DNA of 64,000 nucleotides from JAGQYP01 sp041392305 (GTDB lineage Bacteria > Bacteroidota > Bacteroidia > Flavobacteriales_D > Crocinitomicaceae), in NCBI GenBank assembly GCA_041392305.1, contig JAWKMJ010000007.1, positions 1 through 64,000 of the forward strand, in the 5' to 3' direction. The stretch's first letter is position 1, and every line of letters begins with the position of its first letter. Shown here in pieces: positions 39,056 through 46,097 of the stretch. The notes under the pieces are model-generated. The model had not been told where the DNA came from. It worked only from the letters and a program-made list of their open reading frames with translations, and searched no databases. The position numbers and the translations under genes are program-made.

Positions 39056-39063
39056 TAACTTTG
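39056..39063 (+). promoter_or_regulatory. -7 promoter box of the phosphoribosyltransferase gene
   Basis: TAACTTTG matches TAnnTTTG exactly and ends 17 nt before the ATG at 39081. Confidence 0.55.
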
Positions 39064-39080
39064 TATCAAAACAAATCAGA

Positions 39081-39581
39081 ATGGAGAGATTGGAAATACT
39101 AAATGGTGACCAAATTCAAAAGAAAATAGATCGATTGACCTATGAGATCTATGAGGATACTGTGAATGAAAAATCCATCATTTTAGCTGGAATTGCTGGA
39201 ACAGGTTATGCATTTTCAGAACGTATTTTTAATTGCCTGAAGAATATATCAGATCAAGAGATTCAGCATATTAAGATAAGTCTGGAAAAAGACGATCCAT
39301 TGTCTAATGCAATAGATTTAGGAATTGATCCTAGTAAATTAGAAGGAGCCACGGTAATTTTGTTAGATGATGTCGTAAATAGTGGTCGTACCATGATTTA
39401 CGCCGCAGCTGAAATCCTTAGAAATAAAGTTAGAGTTTTGAAGACAGCTGTGCTGGTGGACCGCCGACATAGAAGGTATCCAATTAAATCTGATTTTGTT
39501 GGTTTAGAAGTATCAACCACACTTCAAAATCATATTGCTGTGGATTTTGAAAGCAAGGAAGCTAAGGCTTTTTTAGAGTAA
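39081..39581 (+). CDS. PyrR-like phosphoribosyltransferase
   Basis: A 166-residue type I phosphoribosyltransferase. The PRPP-binding loop is VILLDDVVNSGRTM (about residues 92-105), with flanking strands IILAGIAGTGYAFS and VLKTAVLVDRRHR as in PyrR/uracil phosphoribosyltransferase-like proteins. PyrR regulates pyrimidine genes and has weak uracil phosphoribosyltransferase activity; whether this homologue does either is unknown. Pyrimidine-linked carB is nearby but divergent. The 3' end overlaps the convergent aroK gene by 20 nt. Confidence 0.82.
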   Translation: MERLEILNGDQIQKKIDRLTYEIYEDTVNEKSIILAGIAGTGYAFSERIFNCLKNISDQEIQHIKISLEKDDPLSNAIDLGIDPSKLEGATVILLDDVVNSGRTMIYAAAEILRNKVRVLKTAVLVDRRHRRYPIKSDFVGLEVSTTLQNHIAVDFESKEAKAFLE

Positions 39582-40086
39582 TCGAATCAATTAATTTTGA
39601 GATTTCCTCGCTATTTTTGGCATTAATTCCATGGAATTTTATTTGAGCTTGTTGATAATAGGGATTTCTTTCCTTTAATTGCCTGTCAATAAAAACAAGT
39701 AATTCATTATCAGACAGTTCTTTAATCAATGGACGATTTTCTTTACCGTTTTCTAAACGTTTTAACAACGCATTCGGACTCATTTCCAGGTAAATCGTAG
39801 TACCGATTTGATTTAATAAATCCATATTGTTTTCGAAACATGGCAAACCTCCTCCGGTAGAAAGGACAAAATCTTCAGTTGAATGCATTAAGTTGGAAAT
39901 AAATTCTTTTTCCAATGATCTGAAAAAAGCTTCTCCTTTCTCCTGAAAAATTTCATTGATTTCCATTCCTTGTTGGCTGGAAATAAATTTGTCAGAATCC
40001 AGAAAAGGAACACCCAACTTTTTGGCAAGGATTTTACCAAAAGTTGTTTTACCCGAACCCATATAACCAACTAAAACGATGCGCAT
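39562..40086 (-). CDS. aroK: Shikimate kinase AroK
   Basis: Phosphorylates shikimate with ATP in the chorismate (aromatic amino acid) pathway. The 174-residue protein has the P-loop GYMGSGKTT at residues 7-15, the shikimate-binding DSDKFIS, the glycine-rich STGGGLP and the lid region ERNPYYQQA. I choose ATG at 40086; an in-frame TTG at 40098 falls inside a consensus -7 promoter box. It overlaps the convergent phosphoribosyltransferase gene by 20 nt. A second shikimate-pathway gene, aroQ, lies 5.6 kb away. Confidence 0.94.
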   Translation of the reverse strand: MRIVLVGYMGSGKTTFGKILAKKLGVPFLDSDKFISSQQGMEINEIFQEKGEAFFRSLEKEFISNLMHSTEDFVLSTGGGLPCFENNMDLLNQIGTTIYLEMSPNALLKRLENGKENRPLIKELSDNELLVFIDRQLKERNPYYQQAQIKFHGINAKNSEEISKLIDSITLKKP

Positions 40087-40095
40087 AATACTTTT

Positions 40096-40103
40096 CAAAA
40101 TTA
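40096..40103 (-). promoter_or_regulatory. -7 promoter box of aroK
   Basis: On the minus strand TAATTTTG matches TAnnTTTG exactly, 9 nt before the aroK ATG, and excludes the upstream TTG as a start. Confidence 0.55.
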
Positions 40104-40189
40104 GTTGTTTTTTTGAATGTGGATTCCTTTGTTTCCCAAAGACTTAAAAAAACCAGAACGACAGATTCAATATTTTTTTAAATTATTTC

Positions 40190-40219
40190 TTGTCATTTTT
40201 AAAAAAGCCTCTATCTTTG
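40190..40219 (+). promoter_or_regulatory. Promoter of tRNA-Lys
   Basis: TTG (40190-40192), exactly 19 nt, then TATCTTTG (40212-40219) is a full match to the Bacteroidota consensus. The predicted start is about 10 nt before the mature tRNA. Confidence 0.85.
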
Positions 40220-40236
40220 CACCCGCAAACGCGGTT

Positions 40237-40309
40237 GATTCTGTAGCTCAGTCGGTAGAGCATCTCCCTTTTAAGGAGAGGGTCCTGGGTTCGAGCCCCA
40301 GCAGAATCA
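40237..40309 (+). tRNA. tRNA-Lys (anticodon UUU)
   Basis: A 73-nt cloverleaf: acceptor GATTCTG/CAGAATC, D arm GCTC...GAGC, anticodon stem TCTCC/GGAGA with loop CTTTTAA (anticodon TTT), T arm CTGGG TTCGAGC CCCAG, discriminator A. CCA is not encoded. It has its own promoter and terminator. Confidence 0.97.
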
Positions 40310-40318
40310 CAGAAAATG

Positions 40319-40344
40319 AAGGAGGTTGTTTAACCTCCTTTTTT
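40319..40344 (+). terminator. Terminator after tRNA-Lys
   Basis: Perfect 9-bp stem AAGGAGGTT/AACCTCCTT with a 4-nt loop and a T-run, 10 nt after the tRNA. Confidence 0.9.
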
Positions 40345-40361
40345 ATTTATATTTCAAATCC

Positions 40362-40369
40362 TATATTTG
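40362..40369 (+). promoter_or_regulatory. -7 promoter box of the methylase gene
   Basis: TATATTTG matches TAnnTTTG exactly, 19 nt before the ATG at 40389. The transcript could also include the tRNA-Leu that follows the gene. Confidence 0.55.
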
Positions 40370-40388
40370 TTAGGCAAAAAAAGAAATT

Positions 40389-41006
40389 ATGTATCAAACG
40401 GAACAGGAGAAGTTTTGGGCTGGTGATTTTGGGGATCAATATTGTGATCGGAACCAAGGAAAGGCTGTTGAGGCCAGTAAGACTCATTTTTGGAGCAGAG
40501 TATTACACCATGTTCAACCGTTAGATTCCATTTTTGAATTTGGCGCTAATATTGGCCTAAATCTGAAAGTTTTAGGAAATCTCCTTCCCGATGCTAGAAG
40601 ATTTGGAATAGAAGTCAACGAAAATGCACACAAAAGTTTGGTAGAGGTCATTGGAGAACAAAATGCCATACATGGTTCTATTTTGGATCTAGAGTTTGAT
40701 CAAAAAGTAGATTTGACCTTTACTGTTGGTGTCCTAATACACATCAATCCAATGGAATTGGAAAAAGTGTATGAAAGGCTCTATAAGTATTCAAAAAGAT
40801 ATATTTTAGTAGCCGAATATTACAATCCAGCTCCTGTAATGATCAACTATAGAGGAGAGAGCGATCGTCTATTTAAAAGAGATTTTGCAGGAGAGATCAT
40901 GAAAAAATATCCTGATCTTGAGTTGGTGCACTATGGTTTTGCTTACCATGGAGATCCAGTAGCACCTCAAGATGATATAACATGGTTCTTAATGGAAAAG
41001 AAATAA
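40389..41006 (+). CDS. Pseudaminic-acid-biosynthesis-associated-type methyltransferase
   Basis: A 205-residue class I SAM-dependent methyltransferase. It starts TEQEKFWAGDFGDQYCDRN, characteristic of the methylase family found with pseudaminic acid gene clusters (the TIGR03587 type); motif I is FEFGANIGLNLKVL, and DLTFTVGVLIHINP and EYYNPAPVMINYRG follow. No other pseudaminic acid genes are in the window, so the substrate here is open; sugar or surface-glycan methylation is likely. The gene sits between tRNA-Lys and tRNA-Leu, with only 8 nt to the latter, suggesting a shared transcript. Confidence 0.85.
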   Translation: MYQTEQEKFWAGDFGDQYCDRNQGKAVEASKTHFWSRVLHHVQPLDSIFEFGANIGLNLKVLGNLLPDARRFGIEVNENAHKSLVEVIGEQNAIHGSILDLEFDQKVDLTFTVGVLIHINPMELEKVYERLYKYSKRYILVAEYYNPAPVMINYRGESDRLFKRDFAGEIMKKYPDLELVHYGFAYHGDPVAPQDDITWFLMEKK

Positions 41007-41014
41007 AAGTACTT

Positions 41015-41097
41015 ACCCACGTGCTGAAATTGGTAGACAGGCTGTGTTGAGGGCGCAGTGTCCTACGGACGTGCGGGTTCAAGTCCCGCCGTGGGTA
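41015..41097 (+). tRNA. tRNA-Leu (anticodon GAG)
   Basis: An 83-nt class II tRNA: acceptor ACCCACG/CGTGGGT, anticodon stem CTGTG/CGCAG with loop TTGAGGG (anticodon GAG), long variable arm, T arm GCGGG TTCAAGT CCCGC, discriminator A; CCA not encoded. No separate promoter box is evident in the 8 nt before it. Confidence 0.96.
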
Positions 41098-41152
41098 CAA
41101 AATCAGAACTTAGTGCAACGATCTCACTGACCGAAAGGGAAGTAATGAGAAA

Positions 41153-41214
41153 CAGTGTGAGAAACAGATAGAGAATGAGGAAAGTGACTCTGATTTCCCC
41201 TCATTCTTACACTG
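41153..41214. repeat. Imperfect long inverted repeat after tRNA-Leu
   Basis: AGAATGAGG (41172-41180) pairs perfectly with CCTCATTCT (41199-41207), and an outer CAGTGT (41153-41158) pairs with ACACTG (41209-41214). There is no T-run, so it is not a standard terminator. Function unknown. Confidence 0.5.
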
Positions 41215-41232
41215 AAAAACTCCCAAAGTTCC

Positions 41233-41727
41233 CTAAAAATCCGGAACAGCAATATAGGTAAACTTAATAAAGTAATAGGTTCCACTACTTGTAATTCGGT
41301 TGACTAAAGTACAATTGAATCTATTTCCTCTAACGGTTACTGTAAAACTAGTACTTCCCGGCTCTTCAGCTTGAGATTTACTGATGAGCTCATTTTCAAC
41401 ACCGTATTTAGTAAGGTACAAATAATGTTCATCAATTAATCCTTTAAAACCAGCGATTGTAATCGTTTCAATTCGATTATCCTGATTGTAATGAAAATAA
41501 TAGGTAGATCTTTTATCAATGCTATGATTGGATTGTAATACAGTTTTGGTTTGCATAAAACTTTCTGCTTTATCAATTTCACAGGTTGGACAAAATTTTG
41601 AGAAGTTTTCAGGTTTTTCCAAATCTCCTTTTTTGAGTTTTAAACATTGGATCAGTTCATCTGTAGCGCTTTGTCCAAAAGAGTAAAAACCAATTAAAAA
41701 TGCCCATATCGTAAGCTTCAATTTCAT
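41233..41727 (-). CDS. Small exported protein of unknown function
   Basis: A 164-residue protein with a signal peptide (MKLKLTIWAFLIGFYSFGQ). The mature part contains four cysteines (IQCLKLKK, FCPTCEID, RFNCTLV) and beta-strands (STYYFHYNQDNRIETITIAG, GTYYFIKFTYIAVPDF). No family is recognised. The cysteine pair C-P-T-C could bind metal or form a disulfide in the periplasm. On the minus strand the near-consensus box TATCTTTA lies just upstream of the start, suggesting its own promoter. Confidence 0.75.
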   Translation of the reverse strand: MKLKLTIWAFLIGFYSFGQSATDELIQCLKLKKGDLEKPENFSKFCPTCEIDKAESFMQTKTVLQSNHSIDKRSTYYFHYNQDNRIETITIAGFKGLIDEHYLYLTKYGVENELISKSQAEEPGSTSFTVTVRGNRFNCTLVNRITSSGTYYFIKFTYIAVPDF

Positions 41728-41779
41728 CTTCTAAAGATATTTGATTTTTGATTGAAGAACAAATTTCAGGCCAAATGGG

Positions 41780-42007
41780 TTAATTCACTTTTTTCCAATC
41801 TTCCCTAGCTCTTGAAATTTTAGACTGATCTTTTAAATCATCTTTTTCTATATATTCCTCAATATATCCGCAAATAAAACAAGCGTATGTGTCAATGAAA
41901 AATTTCTTCCAACTTGAAATTGGGATACTAGATCGATCTCCTCTTTTTGAGGTCCCATCTGTATAAATCTCAGTACTTTGACATTTAGGACAAATTCCGT
42001 TTTTCAT
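41780..42007 (-). CDS. Small zinc-ribbon-like protein
   Basis: A 75-residue protein with two CxxC pairs, CPKC near the N-terminus and CFIC about 40 residues later (DTYACFICGYIEEYIEK), the pattern of a small zinc ribbon. The ATG at 42007 (MKNGICPKCQS) is chosen over a TTG at 42025 in a T-rich stretch. Function unknown; such proteins are common solitary genes in Bacteroidota. It is divergent from ppk2 with about 54 nt between starts. Confidence 0.75.
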   Translation of the reverse strand: MKNGICPKCQSTEIYTDGTSKRGDRSSIPISSWKKFFIDTYACFICGYIEEYIEKDDLKDQSKISRAREDWKKVN

Positions 42008-42061
42008 GATTTTTTTTAAAAACAATTTAAAACAAAAAAGGGGAATTTGTATATTGGATTC

Positions 42062-42859
42062 ATGACAAACAAAGAAATTAAAAAGATATACGATCAGGAG
42101 ATTGAGCTTTTGCAGACAGAATTAGTTAAATGGCAGGAACATGTTAAAGCAACAAAAGAAAAATTCATCATCATTTTTGAAGGAAGAGATACTGCTGGAA
42201 AAGGAGGGATGATTAAAAGAATCACAGAAAGACTGAATCCCAGAGTTGTTAAAACGGTAGCGCTAGGCGTTCCTTCCGACAAAGAAAAAACGCAATGGTA
42301 TTTTCAGCGATATGTGCAGCATTTGCCGTCTGGAGGAGAAATTGTCATCTTTGATCGTTCTTGGTACAATAGAGCAGGTGTGGAGAAGGTGATGGGTTTT
42401 TGTTCAGATCGCGAGTACCGCGAGTTTTTAAAAGTATGCCCAATTTTTGAAAGGTCTCTAGAGCATGCTGGTATTAAAATTTTGAAGTATTGGTTGTCTG
42501 TAAGCGCTGATGAACAAGACAAAAGATTCAAAGAACGTTTAAAGAGTCCACTGAAAAGATGGAAATTTTCAGAAATGGATTTGCAGTCCAGAGAGAAATG
42601 GCAGGAATATTCTGAAGCTAAAGATAAAATGCTTGCGGCAACTGATACCAATTTCGCTCCATGGTTTATGGTGAATACTAATGACAAAAAAAGAGGGCGT
42701 TTGAATTGCATCCGGCATATTCTTTCTCAGGTGGAATACAACGAACTGGATTTTGATAAGATTAAATTACCTGATAGACAAGTTGAGATCGACCATTCAA
42801 ATCGTCCTCCAAAAACACATCAAAATTGGGTGCCAGATTATTATGCAGAAAAAAAATAA
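42062..42859 (+). CDS. ppk2: Polyphosphate kinase 2 (PPK2 family)
   Basis: Transfers phosphate between polyphosphate and nucleotides. The 265-residue single-domain protein carries Walker A FEGRDTAGKGG (about residues 39-49), the lid-region LGVPSDKEKTQWYFQRYVQH and Walker B IVIFDRSWYNRAGVEKVMGF, as expected for one-domain PPK2. Class (ADP, GDP or AMP preference) cannot be decided by eye. The ATG at 42062 is preferred to the TTG at 42047. It is a lone gene, divergent from the zinc-ribbon gene. Confidence 0.93.
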   Translation: MTNKEIKKIYDQEIELLQTELVKWQEHVKATKEKFIIIFEGRDTAGKGGMIKRITERLNPRVVKTVALGVPSDKEKTQWYFQRYVQHLPSGGEIVIFDRSWYNRAGVEKVMGFCSDREYREFLKVCPIFERSLEHAGIKILKYWLSVSADEQDKRFKERLKSPLKRWKFSEMDLQSREKWQEYSEAKDKMLAATDTNFAPWFMVNTNDKKRGRLNCIRHILSQVEYNELDFDKIKLPDRQVEIDHSNRPPKTHQNWVPDYYAEKK

Positions 42860-42902
42860 AAAAAAATTTTTCTTTTTTATTGTCGAATTAAAAATTATTA
42901 CG

Positions 42903-42919
42903 ACCTTTGGGTCAAAGGT
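42903..42919 (+). ncRNA. Short perfect hairpin before a terminator
   Basis: ACCTTTG (42903-42909), GGT, CAAAGGT (42913-42919). It stands 12 nt before the terminator hairpin and may be an mRNA 3' end structure or part of a small RNA. Only the structure is seen; no RNA gene is proven. Confidence 0.35.
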
Positions 42920-42930
42920 AGGTTAGGTTT

Positions 42931-42966
42931 AAAAAGGAGTTCAGGCACCCGCTTGGCTCCTTTTTT
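42931..42966 (+). terminator. Terminator after ppk2
   Basis: Stem AAAAAGGAG (42931-42939) with CTCCTTTTT (42957-42965) and T-run, loop of 17 nt. Confidence 0.75.
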
Positions 42967-43006
42967 CTTTTATCAATTTTTTAGTTTACCATTTACATTT
43001 ACAACT

Positions 43007-44104
43007 ATGTTCGGCTTTTTAAAAAGTCATAAAAAATCCATTTTAACCATTCTACTTGAAATTGTTGTGGTTTTTATTGGTATCTCTATTTCTTTTTGGT
43101 TTGATGATTGGAAAAGTAGCAGAGAAGATGAATCTGCCCGAAGAAAGTACTATGAAGGCTTGTATTCCGATTTAAATGCAGATTTGTATATGATAGATAA
43201 AGTAATTTATCGATTTATGGAATACAATGACCGTATAAACACTATGATCGATCAAATGTATCAATCTGATTCTAGTATTATTGCACCAGAAGAATTTTCA
43301 ATGAGTGTAAGTAGAATCTCAATTGTTGATAATTTTGCTTCTCAGAACCATACATATAGAGATTTAACTTCAAGTGGGAAAATCAATTTGATTTCAGATA
43401 TTGAAATGAAGTGGGATCTTATGATTTATTACGGTTTGATCGAAAGAATGTCAAAGATTAATGAGGAAGCAACAAGGCACACATCCGATTTGTTCCTTAA
43501 CAAAGTAATGGATCAATTTGAAGCCAAAACATTATTTGGTTTTGATGAATTTATGAAATACCCAGGATATGGTCAATTTGATTATAACAAAATAAAAGAC
43601 CCAAAGTCAGAATCATTTATTACACTTGAGAACTTTCTGATTATAAGGAAAAAGTACATTTACTTGAAAAATAAAAATTACTTACAACTCCTGTCTCAAT
43701 TGAAGATTACAAGGGATATGTTGGCCAAAAAGTATAATTTTCTGACAGAGGAGAAGATCATTCAAATGGTGAAAAATGAGAATATTTCTTTTGAAGAAGC
43801 CTACGAAAAATCAACAAAAAGTGCGTCCAATTTTATTTTAAATGAGTGGGAATTCAATGATATTGCATACTCACTTTTTGAGAAGGATCCTGCTTTGGCA
43901 ATTGAAATATTAGAATTCTTGGTTTCGAAAATGGGTAGTGCAAATTCCTATGATAGTTTGGGAGACGCCTATCTACTAATAGGTGAAAAAGCAAAAGCGA
44001 AAGAATGTTTTTTAAATGCCTTTAAAAAGAACAATGGATTTTATGAATCGAAAAGAAAATATTTAAAAATAGAGAATGAAGAACTTCTGGAAAAAATACC
44101 ATAA
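43007..44104 (+). CDS. DUF6090-like single-span membrane protein
   Basis: A 365-residue protein: a short basic N-terminus (FGFLKSHKKS), one membrane helix (ILTILLEIVVVFIGISISF) followed by WFDDWKSSREDE, then a long helical soluble domain and a C-terminal TPR-like stretch (AYLLIGEKAKAKECFLNAFK). The helix-plus-WFDDW signature matches the DUF6090 family of Bacteroidota, of unknown function. The ATG at 43007 is chosen; an in-frame TTG at 42953 falls in the upstream terminator. A 33-residue membrane peptide gene overlaps its 3' end in another frame. Confidence 0.78.
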   Translation: MFGFLKSHKKSILTILLEIVVVFIGISISFWFDDWKSSREDESARRKYYEGLYSDLNADLYMIDKVIYRFMEYNDRINTMIDQMYQSDSSIIAPEEFSMSVSRISIVDNFASQNHTYRDLTSSGKINLISDIEMKWDLMIYYGLIERMSKINEEATRHTSDLFLNKVMDQFEAKTLFGFDEFMKYPGYGQFDYNKIKDPKSESFITLENFLIIRKKYIYLKNKNYLQLLSQLKITRDMLAKKYNFLTEEKIIQMVKNENISFEEAYEKSTKSASNFILNEWEFNDIAYSLFEKDPALAIEILEFLVSKMGSANSYDSLGDAYLLIGEKAKAKECFLNAFKKNNGFYESKRKYLKIENEELLEKIP

Positions 44105-44177
44105 ATATTTCTTAGATGTTTGGCAATACTTGGTCATTATTCTCTTATTTATTCTGGCACTGATCTTTTTTCTGTAG
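44076..44177 (+). CDS. Candidate 33-residue membrane peptide
   Basis: An ORF overlapping the end of the DUF6090-like gene by 29 nt in another frame. It encodes a basic N-terminus MKNFWKKYHKYFLDVW followed by a membrane helix (YLVIILLFILALIFFL) and a stop. The positive-inside N-terminus and clean hydrophobic helix are those of a real small membrane protein. No homologue is known to me. Its stop lies 2 nt from the 3' end of a second small membrane ORF on the opposite strand. Confidence 0.5.
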   Translation: MKNFWKKYHKYFLDVWQYLVIILLFILALIFFL

Positions 44178-44179
44178 GC

Positions 44180-44332
44180 TCAATCTCCTTTTATAAGAGA
44201 GATTTGAATATCTTCTTCATCAGAAAAATGATCGCTAAGACTATTTCTGAATACATAAAACATAAACAGAACGGCATTTAACATCAGTATAAACGAGGCG
44301 AGCACAAAAGAATTTAAAAACAATTTTTTCAT
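44180..44332 (-). CDS. Candidate 50-residue small membrane protein
   Basis: The minus-strand ORF encodes MKKLFLNSFVLASFILMLNA, a continuing hydrophobic helix (VLFMFYVFRNSL), and an acidic tail ending DEEDIQISLIKGD. It could be a single-span membrane protein or a short exported one. An A/G-rich stretch (AGAAAG) lies just before the ATG. It is convergent with the 33-residue peptide gene. No family is recognised. Confidence 0.5.
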   Translation of the reverse strand: MKKLFLNSFVLASFILMLNAVLFMFYVFRNSLSDHFSDEEDIQISLIKGD

Positions 44333-44458
44333 GGTTCTTTCTATTTAATTTCAGTTGTACGTGACTATGTAGTTGGATATTTTCCTTCTATTTATACAAT
44401 ACCAAGATCAAAAAACGTTACAAAGAGTGAGGTCAAGTAACAAAATGGAAATCAGAAA

Positions 44459-44713
44459 ATGGACTTATTTCAAAATAAAAATTCCAAACCAACAATAAAC
44501 GAAATAAAAGTGCGTTTGGTTAGTATATGTTGCAAAAAAAAATTAAATACGCCTATGAATAACATTTACTCTGAAGATTTAAAAAATGAAGAGCTTACTT
44601 CAAAAACAAAGCAACCAAGACAGGATTTGATCAATTCAATTTTGAACTTTTCCAAGTCCTACAAGGTTCAAAAATCTAAAAATATTGGACAAGTAGAAGT
44701 AGTATTGAATTAA
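44459..44713 (+). CDS. Small hypothetical protein
   Basis: An 84-residue ORF. The C-terminal 52 residues from the internal ATG at 44555 (MNNIYSEDLKNEELTSKTKQ, then SILNFSKSYKVQKSK and VEVVLN) resemble small conserved Flavobacteriia proteins of the pattern 'NEE..SK..RP....I..IL.YSK', so 44555 may be the true start and the first 32 residues a leader artefact. Soluble and charged; function unknown. It is followed by a bidirectional terminator shared with xerD. Confidence 0.6.
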   Translation: MDLFQNKNSKPTINEIKVRLVSICCKKKLNTPMNNIYSEDLKNEELTSKTKQPRQDLINSILNFSKSYKVQKSKNIGQVEVVLN

Positions 44714-44740
44714 ATTGACGTTCTCAAATTCAATTTACAC

Positions 44741-44768
44741 AGGCTCTCAATTTTGGGAGCCTTTTTTT
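44741..44768. terminator. Bidirectional terminator between the small gene and xerD
   Basis: AGGCTCTC (44741-44748) pairs with GGGAGCCT (44755-44762) with one wobble, followed by a T-run. It overlaps the last codons of the convergent xerD gene. Confidence 0.8.
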
Positions 44769-45679
44769 ATGTTTCTTGGGTGAAATGAAAGGATTTCAGA
44801 TCTAAGAAAATCTTTATCTAGATGCGTGTAAATTTCAGTAGTTGTAATAGATTCATGGCCCAACAATTCTTGAATCACTCTTAAGTCGGCTCCCCCTTCC
44901 AGCATGTGCGTTGCAAAAGAATGACGAAAAGTATGAGGGCTAACTATTTTTTGAATTCCTGCAATTTCGGAAAGATTCTTTACGATTGTAAAAATCATGA
45001 CACGAGTTAGTTTTGCACCTCTCCGATTTAGGAATATAAAGTCTTCATTTCCAGTTTTGATCTCCAATTTTTTGCGCATAGAGTCCTCGTAAAATGCAAT
45101 TTCTTTCATCAAACCAGCATTGATTGGAGCAAATCGTTCTTTGTTGCCTTTGCCAATAACTTTTACAAATCCTTCGTCTACATATAAGTTGGAGTATTTC
45201 AAATTAATAAGTTCAGAAACACGGACACCGCATGAATACAAAGTTTCTATAATTGCTTTGTTTCTATGGCCTTCAAATTTGCTCAAATCTACTGCAGCTT
45301 CTATTCGGTCAATTTCTTCAATGCTAAGAACTTCAGGTAACTTTAATCCGATTTTAGGCTGAGAAATAAGTTCTGTTGGAGCTACCTCGATTTTGTTTTC
45401 TAATATTAGAAACTGATAAAAGGAATTAATGCCGGATAATATCCGTGCCTGACTTCTTGCACTGATTCCAATATCATAGAGTTCTGAAAGAAAATTTTCA
45501 ATATGTTTTTGCGAAACTGAGACAGGAGAAATATTCGATTGTTTACCCAAGCAATAATTTTTTAGTTTATGGACATCTCTTAGATAGGATTCAATACTAT
45601 TTTCAGCCAATCCTTTTTCTAGTTTCAAATAAATTTGGTAATCTCGCAATATATTGTTCCATTCAGAATTCGACAGCAT
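44747..45679 (-). CDS. xerD: Tyrosine recombinase XerD/XerC
   Basis: Resolves chromosome dimers at the dif site. The 310-residue protein has the SAM-like N-terminal core-binding domain and the catalytic domain with Arg in SCGVRVSELINL, Lys in VKVIGKGNKE, HTFRHSFATHML, GHESITTTEIYTH and the nucleophile Tyr. The size, conserved housekeeping neighbour aroQ and absence of mobile-element genes favour the chromosomal XerD over an integrase; XerC cannot be excluded. Its ATG (45677-45679) overlaps the divergent aroQ ATG within the sequence CATG. Confidence 0.9.
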   Translation of the reverse strand: MLSNSEWNNILRDYQIYLKLEKGLAENSIESYLRDVHKLKNYCLGKQSNISPVSVSQKHIENFLSELYDIGISARSQARILSGINSFYQFLILENKIEVAPTELISQPKIGLKLPEVLSIEEIDRIEAAVDLSKFEGHRNKAIIETLYSCGVRVSELINLKYSNLYVDEGFVKVIGKGNKERFAPINAGLMKEIAFYEDSMRKKLEIKTGNEDFIFLNRRGAKLTRVMIFTIVKNLSEIAGIQKIVSPHTFRHSFATHMLEGGADLRVIQELLGHESITTTEIYTHLDKDFLRSEILSFHPRNIKKGSQN

Positions 45680-46097
45680 GAAGATCTTAATTGTTAATGG
45701 CCCAAATTTAAACTTATTAGGGAAAAGAGAGCCCGAGATCTACGGGAATCTTGATTTGGAAGAATTTATAACAAACCTAAAACAAAAATTTCCTGAGGTC
45801 GAGCTATTCCATTTTCAATCGAATGTTGAAGGGGAATTAATCAATGCATTACAGGAACAAGATTCTCAGGTTCGAATCATATTGAATGCTGGGGGATATA
45901 CTCATACCTCCGCTGCACTTCGAGATTGTATTTCGGCTATAGAAAATAGGGTAGTAGAGGTACATATTTCTAATATCTCGGCGAGAGAGTCATTTCGACA
46001 TGAATCACTTATTTCTCCAGTATGTGAGGGGTGTATTTTTGGATTTGGATTAAAATCCTACGAATTAGGAATACACTGGCACCTTATGACTCCATGA
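45678..46097 (+). CDS. aroQ: Type II 3-dehydroquinate dehydratase AroQ
   Basis: Dehydrates 3-dehydroquinate in the shikimate pathway. The 139-residue protein shows ILIVNGPNLNLLGKREPEIY with the catalytic Arg/Tyr region, FHFQSNVEGELINALQ, ILNAGGYTHTSAALRD and VEVHISNISARE, all type II signatures. The ATG at 45678 is chosen; an upstream in-frame start at 45654 would lie in xerD. Start codons of aroQ and xerD overlap by two bases, and the 3' end overlaps the convergent GT2 gene by 14 nt. Confidence 0.95.
   Translation: MKILIVNGPNLNLLGKREPEIYGNLDLEEFITNLKQKFPEVELFHFQSNVEGELINALQEQDSQVRIILNAGGYTHTSAALRDCISAIENRVVEVHISNISARESFRHESLISPVCEGCIFGFGLKSYELGIHWHLMTP

Noticed and set aside
40117..40524. 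Plus-strand ORF across tRNA-Lys
   Set aside because: It runs through the tRNA, the terminator and the start of the methylase gene in another frame, with no coding character.
40237..41097. Genomic island at tRNA genes
   Set aside because: No integrase, direct repeats or composition change was visible around the tRNAs; only a single methylase lies between them.
40897..41100. Minus-strand ORF across tRNA-Leu
   Set aside because: It lies antisense to the methylase end and the tRNA.
44747..45679. Tyrosine recombinase as integrase of a mobile element
   Set aside because: It is next to aroQ, has normal XerC/D length, and no attachment repeats or phage genes surround it.
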